From Cervus elaphus (lineage: Eukaryota > Chordata > Mammalia > Artiodactyla > Cervidae), in NCBI RefSeq assembly GCF_910594005.1, contig NC_057818.1:55192001-55256000 (forward strand): a DNA stretch of 64,000 nt. The letters are read 5' to 3'. A model generated the notes under the pieces. It did not search any database. It had not been told where the DNA came from and worked only from the letters and a program-made list of their open reading frames with translations. The translations under genes and the position numbers were made by a program. Below, piece after piece: positions 1-14,200 of the stretch (positions are counted from its first letter, which is position 1; each line of letters opens with the position of its first letter).

Positions 1-335
1 AAATATGAAGTTTTTTTAAAAATTGTACTTATTTATTTTTAACTCTGCTGGGTCTAAGTTGCTGCCCAGGCTTTTTCTCGAGTTGTGGCGAATGGGGCTA
101 CTCTCTAGTTGAGGTGAGGAGGCATCTGATTGCTGTGGTTTCTCTTGTGGAGCACGGGCTCTAGGGCACATGGGCTTCAGTAGCTGTGGCTCCCGGGCTC
201 TGGAGCACAGGCTCAATAGTTGTGGTGCATGGGCTTAGTTGCTCTGTGACGCCTGGGATCCTCACAGACCAGGGAGGAACCCGTGTCTTCTGCATGGATG
301 GGTGGATTCTTAACCACTGAGCCACCAGAGAAGTC
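1..335 (-). repeat. CHR-type tRNA-derived SINE
   Basis: Reverse-oriented ruminant/cetartiodactyl SINE: it ends at the plus-strand motif CACTGAGCCACCAGAGAAG and starts with an AT-rich tail. The same insertion is at about 22640-22935 and 39110-39440, so it predates the tandem duplication. Confidence 0.7.
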
Positions 336-539
336 TCATCCCTTGAAGTTTTGAGGGATAAAAGGAAAGGATTTCTGTAACTTACTCTCACATGGCTGAA
401 AAAGTTTATATTGTATATGAGAGTGAAAAATAAGAGCATAATCTAGTAAATGTTGCAAAAGTTTACAGTTGGTAAATCTGTGTGAACTATGTACAAGGAT
501 TTTGTGTGTATTTCTTGCAAGATTTCCCTAAGCTTGAAG

Positions 540-745
540 ATAATTAAAAATAAAAAAAGTCGCTCAGTTGTGTCCAGGTCTTTGCAACGCCACGGGCTAC
601 ACAGTGCATGGATTTCTCTAGGCCAGAATACTGGAGTGGGTTGCCTATCCCTTCTCAAGGGGATCTTCCTGACCTAGGAAGTGAACGAGGGTCTCCTGCA
701 TTGCATGGTGTTCTTTACCAACTGAGTTATCAGGGAAGTCCTTTA
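540..745 (-). repeat. Bov-tA SINE
   Basis: Reverse-oriented, with GTCGCTCAGTTGTGTCC at one end and CAGGGAAGTCC at the other. The orthologous copy is at 39650-39840; A's 5' flank lacks it. Confidence 0.7.
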
Positions 746-879
746 AAAAATAAAAATCAAACTAAATAAATAGATGTAGTGACAATAAGCTAGAGGGAAA
801 TTGGGATATCATGGACTTAAATCTCTCACACTTTTTTTTCTATAGCAACCTAATTTTTAAAGAAATCTATTTGTTCTTT

Positions 880-1000
880 TTATTTTTTTGGCCACGCTGT
901 GTAGCCTGTGGAATCTTAGTTCCCCGTGCAGGGATCAAACCCACACCCCCTGCATTGAAAGCACAGTTTTAGCCACTGGACCACTAGGGAAGTCCCTGAA
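880..1000 (-). repeat. Short tRNA-derived SINE
   Basis: Begins TTTTTGGCCACGCTGTG and ends CACTAGGGAAGTCCC. Copies at 23463-23582, 39980-40095 and 56830-56960 mark the four repeats of the same flank. Confidence 0.65.
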
Positions 1001-1432
1001 ATCTCTCTTTTTAAGCATAAGAGTCAGGAACTTGCTTTAGACTCGCAGGTATGGGGGTGAATTTTAATACCTAACTACATGGCAGGATCCAGTTCTTATT
1101 TGCCATTTCATCATTAACATACTGAGAATTTATGAAACGCTTCCAGGTTTTAGTGGTTGGGCTGAGAGAATTCTCTTTTTGGCCACATTGAAAATCTATA
1201 ATAGCAATTGTTATTTTATGGGTCCCACCTTCTATTACCCAGTGGAGGACTCTAGGATTCAAGGCTCCCCACATTCACACAACAAGCAAAAGGAAGAATG
1301 CCCGCTTCTGAAATATTGACTCCAGAAGTAATTAAAGAAACATCTAGGTTCTATCATTTCTTGGTGGGCTTCAGTCAGATAAAATTAAGACCATCCAGGG
1401 CTTCCCTACCATATCCATATAGGACTACTAGA

Positions 1433-1858
1433 AACACCATAGTTTTGACTCTATGGATGTGAGAGTTGGACCGTAAAGAAGACTGAGCCCCAAAGAATTG
1501 ATGTTTTCGAATTGTGGTGCTTCTGTGCTGCAGAAGACTTTTGAGAGTCCCTTGGACAGCAAGGAGATCAATCCAGTCAATCCTAAGGAAATCAACCCTG
1601 AATACTCATTGGAAGGACTGATCCTGAAGTTGAAGCTCCAATACTTTGACCACCTGATGTGAAGAGCCGATCATTGGAAAAGACTCTGCTGCTGGGAAAG
1701 ATTGAGGGCAAAAGGAGAAAGGGGTGTCAGAGGATGAGATGGTTAGATTGCATAACAGACTCAATGGACATGCATTTGAGCAAGGTCAGAGATAGTTGGT
1801 GACAGAGGACCCTGGCATGCTGCAGTTCATGTGGTCACATGATTTAATGACTGAACAA
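1433..1858 (+). mobile_element. BovB 3' fragment in the 3' flank of gene A
   Basis: Matches the C-terminal reverse transcriptase region and 3' end of BovB with many substitutions. The paralogous copy is at 40525-40965. No open reading frame remains. Confidence 0.75.
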
Positions 1859-1971
1859 CAACAATGATACTTATATTATTTCTTGACCACTCTGTATGAA
1901 TGAAATCAAACAGTATAACAGTTTTTTGAAAGCTGGGATACCAAGAAGTGAAATAGGGGTACCCTGATAAT

Positions 1972-1977
1972 TTTAAT
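1972..1977 (-). terminator. Candidate poly(A) signal of gene A
   Basis: ATTAAA on the minus strand about 150 bp after the gene A stop codon. The equivalent place in gene B (about 41077-41082) reads GTTAAA, so if this is the site used, B must use another. Position is the only support. Confidence 0.3.
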
Positions 1978-2125
1978 AGTCAGGTCCCCAAAGATACAGA
2001 GATTGGATCAATTGAAGCACCAGGATGAAATAACAGGTTTTATGCAATTACTTCCAGTCCTTCACATATACGAGGACAGGAGAGCAATTATCATTGTCCA
2101 TATAAGTTCCAGAAGTTTTAGATCA

Positions 2126-2238
2126 TTATTTCCATGGGAACAGATCTTGAGGAAGGTCTGCCATCTTCTCCTGGAATAGTTTATCAAAAATTTCAGCTTG
2201 GGCCACCGTGAAGTAATTTTTCCAGTCCCCAGTCACAC
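2126..2238 (-). CDS. SULT2A1-like: Gene A exon 6 and stop
   Basis: 113 bp from a TTGTTAG acceptor to TAA at 2128-2126. It completes Gly249 and encodes VTGDWKNYFTVAQAE, the GDWK PAPS contact plus the sulfotransferase dimer motif, ending in DLFPWK. Only one residue (Ile/Thr in AE-x-FDK) differs from gene B. Confidence 0.92.
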
Positions 2239-5200
2239 CTAACAAATATAAAATAGAGACTCATGTCAGATCTAGGGCTCATTCTCAAGACTCCAATATA
2301 TGTCTTCTATTTATTTTAATATATTGCTATTAAGTAATACACAACACATTCTTACATGTTTTATTTTATATATTTAAAAAATTTATTTGTTAGTGGCTGT
2401 GCTGAGTCTTTGCTGCTGTGCATCGGCTTTCCCCAGTTGCAGTGAGGGTGGGGTACTCTAGTTTCAGTGCACGGGCTTCTCTTATTGCCAAGCATGTGCT
2501 CTAGAGCTTGGCCTCAGCAGTTGTGGTGCATTGGCTTAGTTGCCCACAGCTGATGGGCAACTAATCAAACCTGTGTCCCCTGCATTGGCAGGCAGATTCT
2601 TAACCGCCAGACCATCAGGGAAGCCCTTGATCTATTTCCTTCTGTCTGTTTGACATGGAGATCCCAGTCATTATAGCAGAATGACCAACGGTTTGTTGTT
2701 TTCATATACCTAATGGTCATACTCATTTACACATTGGCCTGCTTGGAACAATTTCCTGCCTTCCCTTCTCTCATCTTGAAAGAAATTCCTCACCAATAAC
2801 ACTGCTCTATTTTCTATAACAGATCTTCCCTGCTGGCTCAAACAGTAAAGAATCTACCTGCAATGCAGGAGACCCAGGTTCATTATCTGGGTTGAGAAGA
2901 CCCCTGGAGGAGGGCATAACAACCCACTCCAGTATTCTTGCCTGGAGAATCTCATGGACAGATGTTCATGGGGTCTGTAATAACCAGTGTCTAGTCACAT
3001 TTCACAACTTCTTTTTCTACCACCTCCATCCAAGCCAACATCATTTCTCACCTGCATTATTGTATTAGATGTCTAACTATTCCTCTCTGTTTTTTTAAAA
3101 TTGTTTATTATTTATTTGGTCATGCCATTATTTATTTTGCAGCCAAATAACAAAGACATAAAACAGAAACAATATTGTAACAAGTTCAGTAAACACTTCA
3201 AAATGGTCTGCACCAAAACAAATTAATCTTAAATAACTTTCTCAAGCACCTGCAGCCCACATCAGTACTCTAAAAAGAGATGCCCTGATAAGGGCTCACA
3301 AGAGATAATCTCAAGTGATGAGCAATTTAAGTTGATAAATTCAAGCAGTCCCTACTCCCAGTGGTTAGTGCCCTACTACAAGCCAAGAATAATATCTACA
3401 TATTCTGATCCATTTTGAAGGCAGAATGTTTTCTTTACCTTTTCTCAAAAGCTGTCCATTCTCCTCAAAATACCGACCCTTCAGAAGGGGCAAATTGGAC
3501 ATATTGTTTTCTTTCATGGCCTGGAAAGAACTGTTTCTGAGGACTGAGTCCAGTTCTTCTGGTTCTAGTTTCTTGCTCAGGAATTGGCAGATCTTCTCCA
3601 CAGTGCTCCTTGTGTCCTAGAAGAAGAGAAAATCTGAGAGATTATGTGAAAGAGCAAGAACACAGAAAAGAAGACGAGGGGGAGGAGACAGTAGAAAGAG
3701 GAGGGGGAGGGGAGGAAAAGAGGAAAGAAATGTAGAGACATGAGTAGGGATAGAGTTGGAGGAGTCCAGAGTGGATGAACTGGGTGATTGACATTGACAC
3801 ATAGACACCATAAATACTAAGTAAAGAATAGGTAACTAATGAGAACCTACTGTGTGGCACAGAGAATTCTAGTCAATGCTCTGTGGTGACTTAAGTGCGA
3901 AGGAAATACAAAAAAAAAAAAAAAAAGAGGGGATATATGCATAGGTATAGCTGATTCACTTTACCCTAGAAGCTATACACACTGTAAAGCAACTATACGT
4001 CAATAAAACTTTTGAAAAATTTAAAAATGACTTAGAGAAAGGTTGAAAAAAATAGATCAAAAGACCATGATGGATTTCTCAGTATAGTTGAATTCAGGAC
4101 ACATTGAAACACTAAAATGCTGGGTTTTCTAAAGAGACTTAAGAAAGGCTTCTAGATAGTTATGATCAGGATTAGGGAAGAGAGTTTCAGGGAGAAATTG
4201 ACAAAAATTTAAGGAATTGGCTATGTGTCTTGGCTATGTGCCCGAATAATGCTGTTTTTCACAACTGACATTTGAATAAAATAAGAGAGCTTTACCATAT
4301 CATCTTATTTATTATATCAATACTTGGCCATGATCTTGGGAGATGATGATAAGAAGAAGGATTTTATAACAAGAAAAGCTTTGCTTTAAGTCAGACTTTC
4401 CTCTTAGAGGTATAATGCTTTAAAGGTTTTCTTTATTCCATGAGCCTTCAGTATGGTCTAACAAGCACACCTGGGGCAGTCCTAAGATGTGGGGGAATAG
4501 GATGGGGAGACCACTTTCTCCCTGACAAATTCATCAAAAAATCATTTGAATGCTGAACAACTTCTGAACGCTGGCGGAGGACTCCAGGCACCCAGAAAGG
4601 CAGCCCATTCTCTTTGAAAGGAGGTAGGACAAAATATAAAAGACAAAAAGAGAGACAAAAGAGTTAGGGATGGAGACCCATCCCAGGGAGGGAGTCTTGA
4701 AGGAGGAGATGTTTCCAAACACCAGGAAACCCTCTCACCAGCGGGTCTGTGGCGAGTTTTGGAATCTCAGACGGCAACATAACCAGGAGGGAAAAAAACA
4801 AAGCCCACAGAATATGTGCCTTGAGCACAATTCCCAGCAGAGAAATAGCCCAGACTCGCGTCTGCCACCAGCAAGTGGGGGGAGGCGTGGGTTGCATGCT
4901 TAGGGTAAGGGCCAGGCCTGAATGCCCAGAGGACAATCTGAAGGAGCTAATGTGAGATAGCAACCCAAGCTGTGGGACAGCCAGAGAGGGGGGGGGGGCG
5001 GGAAAGAGAGAGAGAGAGAACAAAAAGCTCTAACCTAAGGCACAGCCTGGCTGGCTCCCAGAACAAAGGATTGAGTGAATACAATAGGAGAGCTAGCTGG
5101 CTGCAGACTGGCCCATCTCCATGTGAGAGGCAGAGAGGCAGGTGGGTGACAGCCAGAACTGGAAGGCAGGGGGCAATCTTGGCCCCAGAGACAGCATCCT

Positions 5201-8200
5201 ATACCAAACTGTGAGCAGGCTCCCAGTTGCTAACCAACTCTTCCTGGGATCCTGGATGGTTGATATCTGCCAGGAGGGTTGCAGCCTGAGATCAGCCCCC
5301 CAGAGGAGACACGGCACAGCTGAGATGGCGCTTTTGCGACGCACCCAGGAAACCGAGCGGCTGGGGCCAGGGAGGTGATAAGACGCACCACACGCCTGGG
5401 ATAGTGTGCTCGAAAAGCACCTGGTCGCCTGAGCTCCTCGGACCTGGGAAGGGCACAACACGCAGGCCCAACTGAGTCTCTGCCTTTGTGGAGTATCCGA
5501 GAACCTGAACCTGAGCAGCTTAGACCTGGGAAGTGCATGCAACCCAGGGCCCGCTTTGGACAGTTCCCCTTCAGAGCAAACTGGAGCCTGAGCAGTGTAG
5601 ACCAGGAAAGCACAGGGGCCATGAAAGTGGAAGTGAAAGTCACTCAGTCATGTCTGACTCTTTGTGACCCAATGGATTATACAGTCTATGGAGTTCTCCA
5701 GGTCAGAATACTGGATTGGGTAGCCTTTCCCTTCTCCAGGGGATCTTCCCAACCCAGGGATTGAACCCAGGTCTCCCACACTGCAGGTGGATTCTTTACC
5801 AGCTGAGCCACAAGGGACACAAGAGCCACAAGGAACTGAGCTGGGGCAAACCCAGTGTGGTCCATACACTGCAAGCACCTCCCACACATGCCAGTGATAA
5901 CTGTTTGCAGTATCCCTCTCACCCTACAGCACACTGAACAAGTGAGCCTAAATAAGTGACCACCTTTGGCCCCTTGTGTCAGGGCGGAAATTAGACACTG
6001 AAGAGACTTGCAAACAGAGGAAGACAAAATAAGCAAAGAGGAAGCTGCTCTGGAAATGACAGGTGCAACAGGTTGAAACCCTGTAGTTAGCATTGACTAA
6101 GCATTGGAAGGGGCCTATAGACCTTGAGAAGAAGTATAAACTGGAACAAGGAACTATCCGAAACTGTACTGACCCCACACTGTCCTCAACAGCTCCAGAG
6201 AAATTTCTAGATATATTTTTACTATTATCATTTTTTAGTTTTTTATTTTTAATTTCTTTATTAGTCCTTTAATTTTCATTTTTATAATCTACTATTACTT
6301 TCAAAAAAAGACCCTATTTTTTAAAGCAATTTCACATATATATTTTTTATAATTTTTGTGATTGATATTGTTTTGTATTTTTGAGATTTTAACCTTTACT
6401 CTAGATTTTTCATCTTTGCTTTGTGTTATTTGTTATCAATTTTGTACCTTTAAGAATCTAATCTTCAGTACCCATTTTTACTTAGGGGTGTGATTACTGG
6501 CTCGATTGCTCTCTCCCCTTTAGACTCTCTCTTTTCTCCCCCAGGTCACCTATATCTCCTCCCTCCCCCTTATCTTTTCTACTTAACTCTGTGAATCTCT
6601 GTTGGTGTTCCAGGCTGTACAGAACACTTAGGGAACTGATTACTGGCTAGATTGGTCTCCCCCCTTCTGACTCCCCTTCTTCTCCTCCTGGTCACCTCTA
6701 TCTCCCTCCTTCCTCTTCTCTTTTTATGTAATTCTGTGACCTTCACTGGGTGTCCCTCACTGTAGAGAATCTTTTCACCATTATCCTATATGTTTTATCA
6801 TCAGTGCTGTATGGATGGAGAAATCTTGAGGCTACTTGAAGAATGAGACTGAAAGCCAGAGGCAGGAGGCTTAAATCCAAAACGTGAGAACACCAGAGAA
6901 CTCCTGACTCCAGGGTACATTAATCAACAAGAGCTCATCCAAAAGCCTCCATACCTACACTGAAACCAAGCTCCACCCAAGAACCAACAAGTTCCAGAGC
7001 AAGACATACCACACTAATTCTCCAGCAATGCAGGAACATAGCCCTGAGCATTAAAGTACAGGCTGCCTAAAGTCACACCAAACCTATCATAGACACCTCA
7101 AAACTCACTGCTGGATGCTTCATTGCGCTCCAGAGATAAGAGATCCAGCTCTACCCACCGGAACCCAGATGCAAGCTTCCCTAGCCAGGAAACCTTGACA
7201 AGCCACTAGCCTAACCCCACCCACAGGGAGCAACCTCTACAATAAAGAGGAACCACAAACTTCCAGCATACAGAAAGGCCACCCCAAAGAGAGCAATCTA
7301 AACAAAATGAAAAGGCAGAGAAATATTCAGCAGGTAAAGAACATAATAAATGCCCACAAAACTGAACAAAAGAGTAGAAGATAGGGAGTCTATCTAAAAA
7401 AGAATTCAGAATAATGATAGTAAAGATGGTCCAAAATCTTGAAAACAAAATGCAGTTACAGATAAATGGACTATAGACAAGGATTGAGAAGATGCAAGAA
7501 ATGTTTAACAAGGACCTGGAAGAAATAAAAAAGAGTCAGTAAATAATGAATAATGCAATAACTGAGATCAAAAGCACTCTGGAGGGAACCAACAGTAGAG
7601 TAACTGAGGCAGAAGATAGGATAAGTGAGGTGGAAGATAGAATGGTGGAAATAAATGAAGCAGAGAAGAAAAAAGAAAAAAGAATGAAAAGAAATGAGGA
7701 CAACCTCAGAGACCTCTGGGACAATGTTAAACACCCCACATTCGAATCATAGGAGTCCCAGAAGAAGAAGACCAAAGGAAAGGCCATGAGAAAATACTTG
7801 AGGAGATAATAGTTGAAAACTTCCCTAAAATGGAGAAGGAAATAGCCACTCAAGTCCAAGAAACCCAGAGGGCCCCAAACAGGATAAACCCAAGGCAGAA
7901 CACCCCAAGACACATATTAATCAAATTAACGAAGATCAAACACAAAGAGAAAATATTAAAAGCAGCAAGGGAAAAGCAACAAGTAACACACAAGGGGATT
8001 CCCATAAGGATAACATCTGATCTTTCAATAGAAACTCTTCAGCCCAGAAGGGACTGGCAGGACATACTTAAAGTGATGAAAGAGAAAAATCTATAACCCA
8101 GATTACTATACCCAGCAAGGGTATCATTCAAATATGAAGGAGAAATCAAAAGCTTTACAGACAAGCAAAAGCTGAGAGAATTCAGCACCACCAAACCAGC

Positions 8201-11200
8201 TCTTAAACAAATGCTAAAGGATCTTCTCTAGACAGGAAACACAGAAAAGGTTTATAAACACAAGCTTTAAATGATACAATAGACCAGTTAAACCTAATTG
8301 AAATCTAGAACGTTTCACCCCAAAATAATGAATTTCACCTTTACCTCAAGTGCACATGGAACATTCTCAAGGATATATCACATCATGGCCATAAATCTCG
8401 CCTTGGTAAAGTCAAAAAAATTGAATTCATTTCAAGCATCTTTTCTGATCATGATGTGGTAAGATTAGATGTCAACTACAGGAAAGGAACTACTAAAAAT
8501 ACAAACATATGGAGGCTAAACAACACACTTCTGAACAACCAACAAATCACAGAAGAAATTAAAAAAATATGCACAAAAATGAATGAAAATGAAGACACAA
8601 CAACCCAAAACCTATGGAATTCAGTAAAAGCAGTGCTAAGGGGACGGTTCATAGCAATACAAGCTTACCTCAAGAAACAAGAAAAAAATCAAATAAATAA
8701 CCTAACTTTACACCTAAAGCAACTAGAAAAAGAAGAAATGAAGAATCCCAGGGTTAGTAGAAGGATAGAAACATAAAAATTAGAGCAGAAATAAATGAAA
8801 AAGAAACAAAGGAGACTATAGCAAAAATTAACAAAACTAAAAACTGGTTCCTTGAGAAGATAAATATAATAGACAAACCATTAGCTAGACTCATCAAGAA
8901 AAAAAGGGAGAAGAATCAAATTAACAAAATTAGAAATGAAAATGGAGAAATCACAACAGACAACACAGAAATACAAAGGATCATAAGAGAGTACTATCAG
9001 CAACTATATGCTAATAAAATGGACAACTTGGAAGAAATGGATGAAATATTAGAAAAGTGTAACCTTCTGAAACTGAACCAGGAAGAAATAGAAAACCTTA
9101 ACAGATCCATCACAAGCATGGAAATTGAAACTGTAATAAAAAATCTTCCAACAAATGAAGCCCAGGACCAGATGGCTTCACAGGTGAATTCTACCAAAAA
9201 TTTAGAGAAGAGCTAACACCTATCGTACTCAGTCTCTTCCAGAAAATTGCAGAGGAAGGTAAACTGCCAATCTCATTCTATGAGGGCACCATCACCCTAA
9301 TACCAAAACCAGGTAAAGATGACACACAAAAAAGAAAACTACAGGCCAATATCACTGATGAACATAGATGCAAAAATCCTTAACAAAATTCTAGCAAACA
9401 GAATCCAACAACATATTAAAAATATCATACATCATGACCAAGTGGGGTTTATCCCAGGGAGGCAAGGATTCCTCAATATTTGCAAATTAATCACTGTGAT
9501 ATACCACATTAACAAATTGAAAGATAAAAACCATATGTTATCTCAATAGATGCAGAGAAAACCTTCGACAAAATCCAACACCCATTTATGATAAAAACCC
9601 TCCAGGAAGCAGGCATAGAAGGAACATGCCTCAACATAATAAAAGCCATATATGATAAACCCACAGCAAACATTATTGTCAACGGTGAAAAATTGAAAAC
9701 ATTTCCCCTAAGTCAGGAACAAGACAAGGGTGCCCACTCTCACCACTACTACTCAACATAGTTTTGGAAATTTTAGGCACAGCAATCAGAAAAGAAAAAG
9801 AAATAAAAGGAATCCAGATTGGAAAAGAAGAAGTAAAACTCTCACTGTTTGCAGATGACATGATCTTCTACATAGAAAACCTCAAAGATACCACCAGAAA
9901 ATTATTAGAGTCAATCACCGGATATAGTAGAGTTGCAGGATATAAAATTCACACACAGAATCCCTTGCATTTCTATACACTAACAATGAGAAAACAGAAA
10001 GAGAAATTAAGAAAAGAATTCTATTCACCATTGTGATGAAAAGAATAAAATACTTAGGAATAAAGCTACCTAAAGAAACAAAAGACCTAAATATAGAAAA
10101 CTATAAAACACTGATGAAAGAAATCAAAGAGGACACAAACAGATGGAGAAATATACCATGTTCATGGATTGGAAGAATCAATATAGTGAAAATGAGTATA
10201 CTACCCAAAGCAATCTATAGATTCAATGCAATCCCTATCAAGCTACCAATGGTATTTTTCACAGAACTAGAACAAATAATTTCACAATTTGTATGGAAAT
10301 ACAAAAAAACCTTGAATAGCCAAAGCAATCTGGAGAAAGAAGAATGGAACTGGAGGAATCAACCTGCCTGACTTCAGGCTCTACTACAAAGTCACAGTCA
10401 TCAAGACAGTATGGTACTGGCACAAAGACAGGAGTATAGATCAATGGAACAAAATAGAAAGCCCAGAGATAAATCCATGCACCTATGGACACCTTATCTT
10501 TGACAAAGGAGGCAAGAATACACAACGGAGAAAAGACAATCTCTTTAACAACTGATGCTGGGACAACTGGTCGACCACTTGTAAAAGAATGAAACTAGAA
10601 CTCTTTCTAACACCATACACAAAAATAAACTCAAAATGGATCAAAGATCTAAATGGAAGACCAGAAACTATAAAACTCCTAGAGGAAAACATAGGCAAAA
10701 CACTCTCTGACATAAATCACAGCAGGATCCTCTATGACTCATCTCCCAGAGTAATGGAAATAAAAGCAAAAATTAACAAATGGAACCTAATTAAACTTAA
10801 AAGCTTTTGCGCAACGAAGGAAACTATAAGCAAGATGAAAAGACAGCCTTCAGAATGAGATAAAATAATACTAAATGAAGCAACTGCCAAAGAATTAATC
10901 TCAAAAACATACAAGCAGCCTATGCAGCTCAATTCCAGAAAAACAAATGACCCAATCAAAAAATGGGCCAAAGAACTAAACAGACATTTCTCCAAAGAAG
11001 AAATACAGACGGCTAACAAACACCTAAAAAGATGCTCAACATCACTCATTATCAGAGAAATGCAAATTAAAACCACATTGAGGTACCATCTCACGCTGGT
11101 CAGAATGGCTGCTATCAAAGAGTCTACAAACAATAAATGCTGGAGAGGGTGCAGAGAAAAGGGAACACTCTTACACTGTTGGTGGGAATGTAAACTAGTA

Positions 11201-14200
11201 CAGCCATTATGGAGATTCCTTTAAAAACTGGAAATAGAGCTTGCATATGACCCAGCAATCCCACTGCTGGGCATACACACCGAGGAAACCAGAATTGAAA
11301 GAGACACGTTTACCCCAATGTTCATCACAGCACTGTTTACCATAGCTAGGACATGGAAGCAACCTGGATGTCCAACGGCAGATGAATGGATATGAAAGCT
11401 GTGGTACATATACACAATGGATTATTACTCAGCTATTGAAAAGAATGCATTTGAATCAGTTCTAATGAGGTGGATGAGACTGGAGCCTATTATACAGTGA
11501 AGTAAGTCAGAAAGAAAAACACCAATACAGTATATTAACATACATATATGGAATTTAAAAAGATGATAACAATGAACCTATATGCGAGACAGCAAAAGAG
11601 ACACAGATGTGAAGAACAGACTTCTGGACTCTGTGGGAGAAGGCCAGGGTGGGATGATTTGAGGGAACAGCATTGAAACATGAATATTACCATTTGTGGA
11701 ACAGATCACCAGTCCAGGTTCGATGCATGAAACAGGGGGCTCAGGGCTGGTGCACTGGGATGACTCTGAGGAATGGGATGGGAAGGGAGGTGTGGGGGGG
11801 AGGGGTTCAGGATGGGAGACACATGTACACCCATGGCTGATTCATGTCAATGTATGGCAAAAACCACTACAATATTGTAAGATAATTAGCTTCTAATTAA
11901 AATAAATGAATTAATTAAATAAAAGAAATCACACACCTGTAAAAATAACAACAACAACAAGAACTATCTGGACAAAACAGAACAAAAATCCTAGTGAAAA
12001 GAAAACAAAGGGGCTCCCCTGGTGGCTCAGTGTTAAAGATTCGGCCTGTCAGTTCAGGAAACTGGGTTCGATCCCTGGTCTGGGAAGATCCCACCTGCCT
12101 TGAAGCAACTCAGCCCGTGAGGCATAACTGTTGAGCCTGTGCTCTAGAATCTGGGCACCACAACAAGAGTACACCCTGCTCATCACAACCAGAGAAAGCT
12201 GAAGACAGGCATGAAGACCCAGCACACCCAATACATAAATAAAATTATTTTTAAAAAAACCCCTTCATGTTATGGTGAAACAAAGAAAAACGTGAAGAAA
12301 GAGAGCATCGAGCTTTGAAGTGTCAATCAGAAATAAGGCAATGAAGACCAGGTTGCTATTCTCACTCCTATTGACTGCAGGCTAAATTTTGAGAAGATGG
12401 GAGACACAGGGGAATGGAGGGAAGGTGGGGGGAGTGCAGATGGTGGTGAGAGAGTGTGCTGACTCTAAGAGCAATAGTTACCCATTTCATCTCTTCATAG
12501 CTCAGTATCAGGAAGTTCTCCTTGTCTCTCATGGACATCCAGTCCCGAGTGTGGTTGAACCATGATCCAAATACCACTGCACGGAGGGGAGGCAGAAAGA
12601 GTAGATAACACATGGCATGAAAGAAGGAATCCATACACTACGATCACTCTGTGGGAACAGTTACTAGCACAATGCCAGGCACATTTATGCTTGTTATAAC
12701 TGGTATCCAACACCATGCATTTGCCCTTTAGCAAGCCTAATCCCTTTGGAGCAGGTTTTGTATAAAGTTTTCCAGGGTCTGTAAGGAGATCTTGTCCAGA
12801 GAGCCATGTGGTTTGAGAAGTGGCTTTCTTTTTGCCTCTTATTGTTCAGCATTTAGATATTTTTGCTTGTTAGGTACATTCTCACAACACTTGTTTTTTT
12901 TCCCCCCTCCCTGTCATCTTTCTTTCATTGTTGCTGTTGGAATTATTATTCCTTGGGAAACCAAATCAGGGAGGGAAAACTGGCTTCAGTGGTTGCAGTA
13001 CACCCACCCAGTTGCACTATGGCATGTGAGATTTTCCCAGACCAGGGATCAAACCCATGTTGCCCACCTTGGCAGGCAGATTCAGAACCACTGGACCACC
13101 AGGGAAGTCTTGTTGCTCTTTTTCTGAAAGAGTAGCCTGAAGCAAATCAGGAGATATGGCTGAAGAATTCACTCAGGATCAGCTCAATAAAAACTATGAC
13201 TTCCAGTGTTTGAAGATTGGACTCTAGTGTTGAGGGCAAAAGAAAAAAAAAGAAGTGAGGGAGTATGAACTATTCAGTATAGAAGTGATGATTGCGTCAT
13301 AGCCTGGAAGGGCCACAGGGCATGCAGATGAGGACAATAAAGAGCCTGTAGCGTTACTCCTATAGACCAAGGACATCACTAGATTCTCCCCTGTCGGCAG
13401 GAGCACCATCAACTGTCTTGGTGACCAGTGTGTCCCCAGCTGCCCAAGAAGCAGAAAAGATGTTGAGTTATGGCAGAATGCTGGCAGACAGGGAGCAGAG
13501 TGAATGTCCACTGATGGCAGGATGCCCTCTGTGAGCATCAAAGAGTGACACTAATAGATCTCTTAATGACATTACTAAGATCTCTTTACTTTATTTCATG
13601 TTGTATTTGTTGATTTATTTGTCATCTCTCACTGATGATAATGGGGCTTCCCAGGTGGCAGCAGGGGTAAAGAATCTGCCTGCCAATGCAAGAGGGCTGG
13701 AGATGTGGGTTCAATCCCTGGGTCAGGAAAATCCCCTGGAGGAGGGAATAGTAACCCACTCCAATATTCTTGGACAATTCCATGGACAGAGGAGCCAGGC
13801 AGGCTACCGTCCAGGGCGTTGCAAAGAGTCAGAGATGACTGATAAACTGTGCATGCACACACATGTGGCAAGCACCACTCTAGGGCCTGGAGTCAACAAT
13901 GAAGAACTCAGAGACCTTACATGTTAGTGGAGAGACATGTAGCAGAAACAAATAAATAGAATACATACTCACTGGTGATGAGTACTAAGGAAGAGGGGGA
14001 AGGTGAAACTATAGAGATGGGGAGACATGCTATTTTGTATAGTTTATGAAAAGGATCAGACACAACTGAAGGACTAAACAACAATGACCCTCTCCAGTGA
14101 AGATGTCCATGGGCTGTTAAAGAAAGAGGTCTGAAACCGGGAAGACATATCACAGGTGAGATACTAGATTCATCACATAGTTTTGAGAAAAACTGCAACA

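Larger units (their letters stand above)
3617..12481 (-). other. Gene A intron 4
   Basis: 8.9 kb, of which 7.5 kb is one L1 element and about 250 bp a forward CHR-type SINE (12010-12260). The remainder aligns with the 1.5 kb intron 4 of gene B (42747-44240). Bases 3660-3745 are purine-rich (polypyrimidine on the transcript). Confidence 0.7.

Noticed and set aside
3617..3860. Pro/Ser/Leu-rich frames beside exon 5 of gene A
   Set aside because: They come from the purine-rich tract of intron 4 read in reverse; gene B has a different, broken frame there.
5093..5643. Overlapping 130-150 codon frames in a GC-rich stretch
   Set aside because: This is the L1 5' UTR; frames on both strands are equally open, as expected from its base composition.
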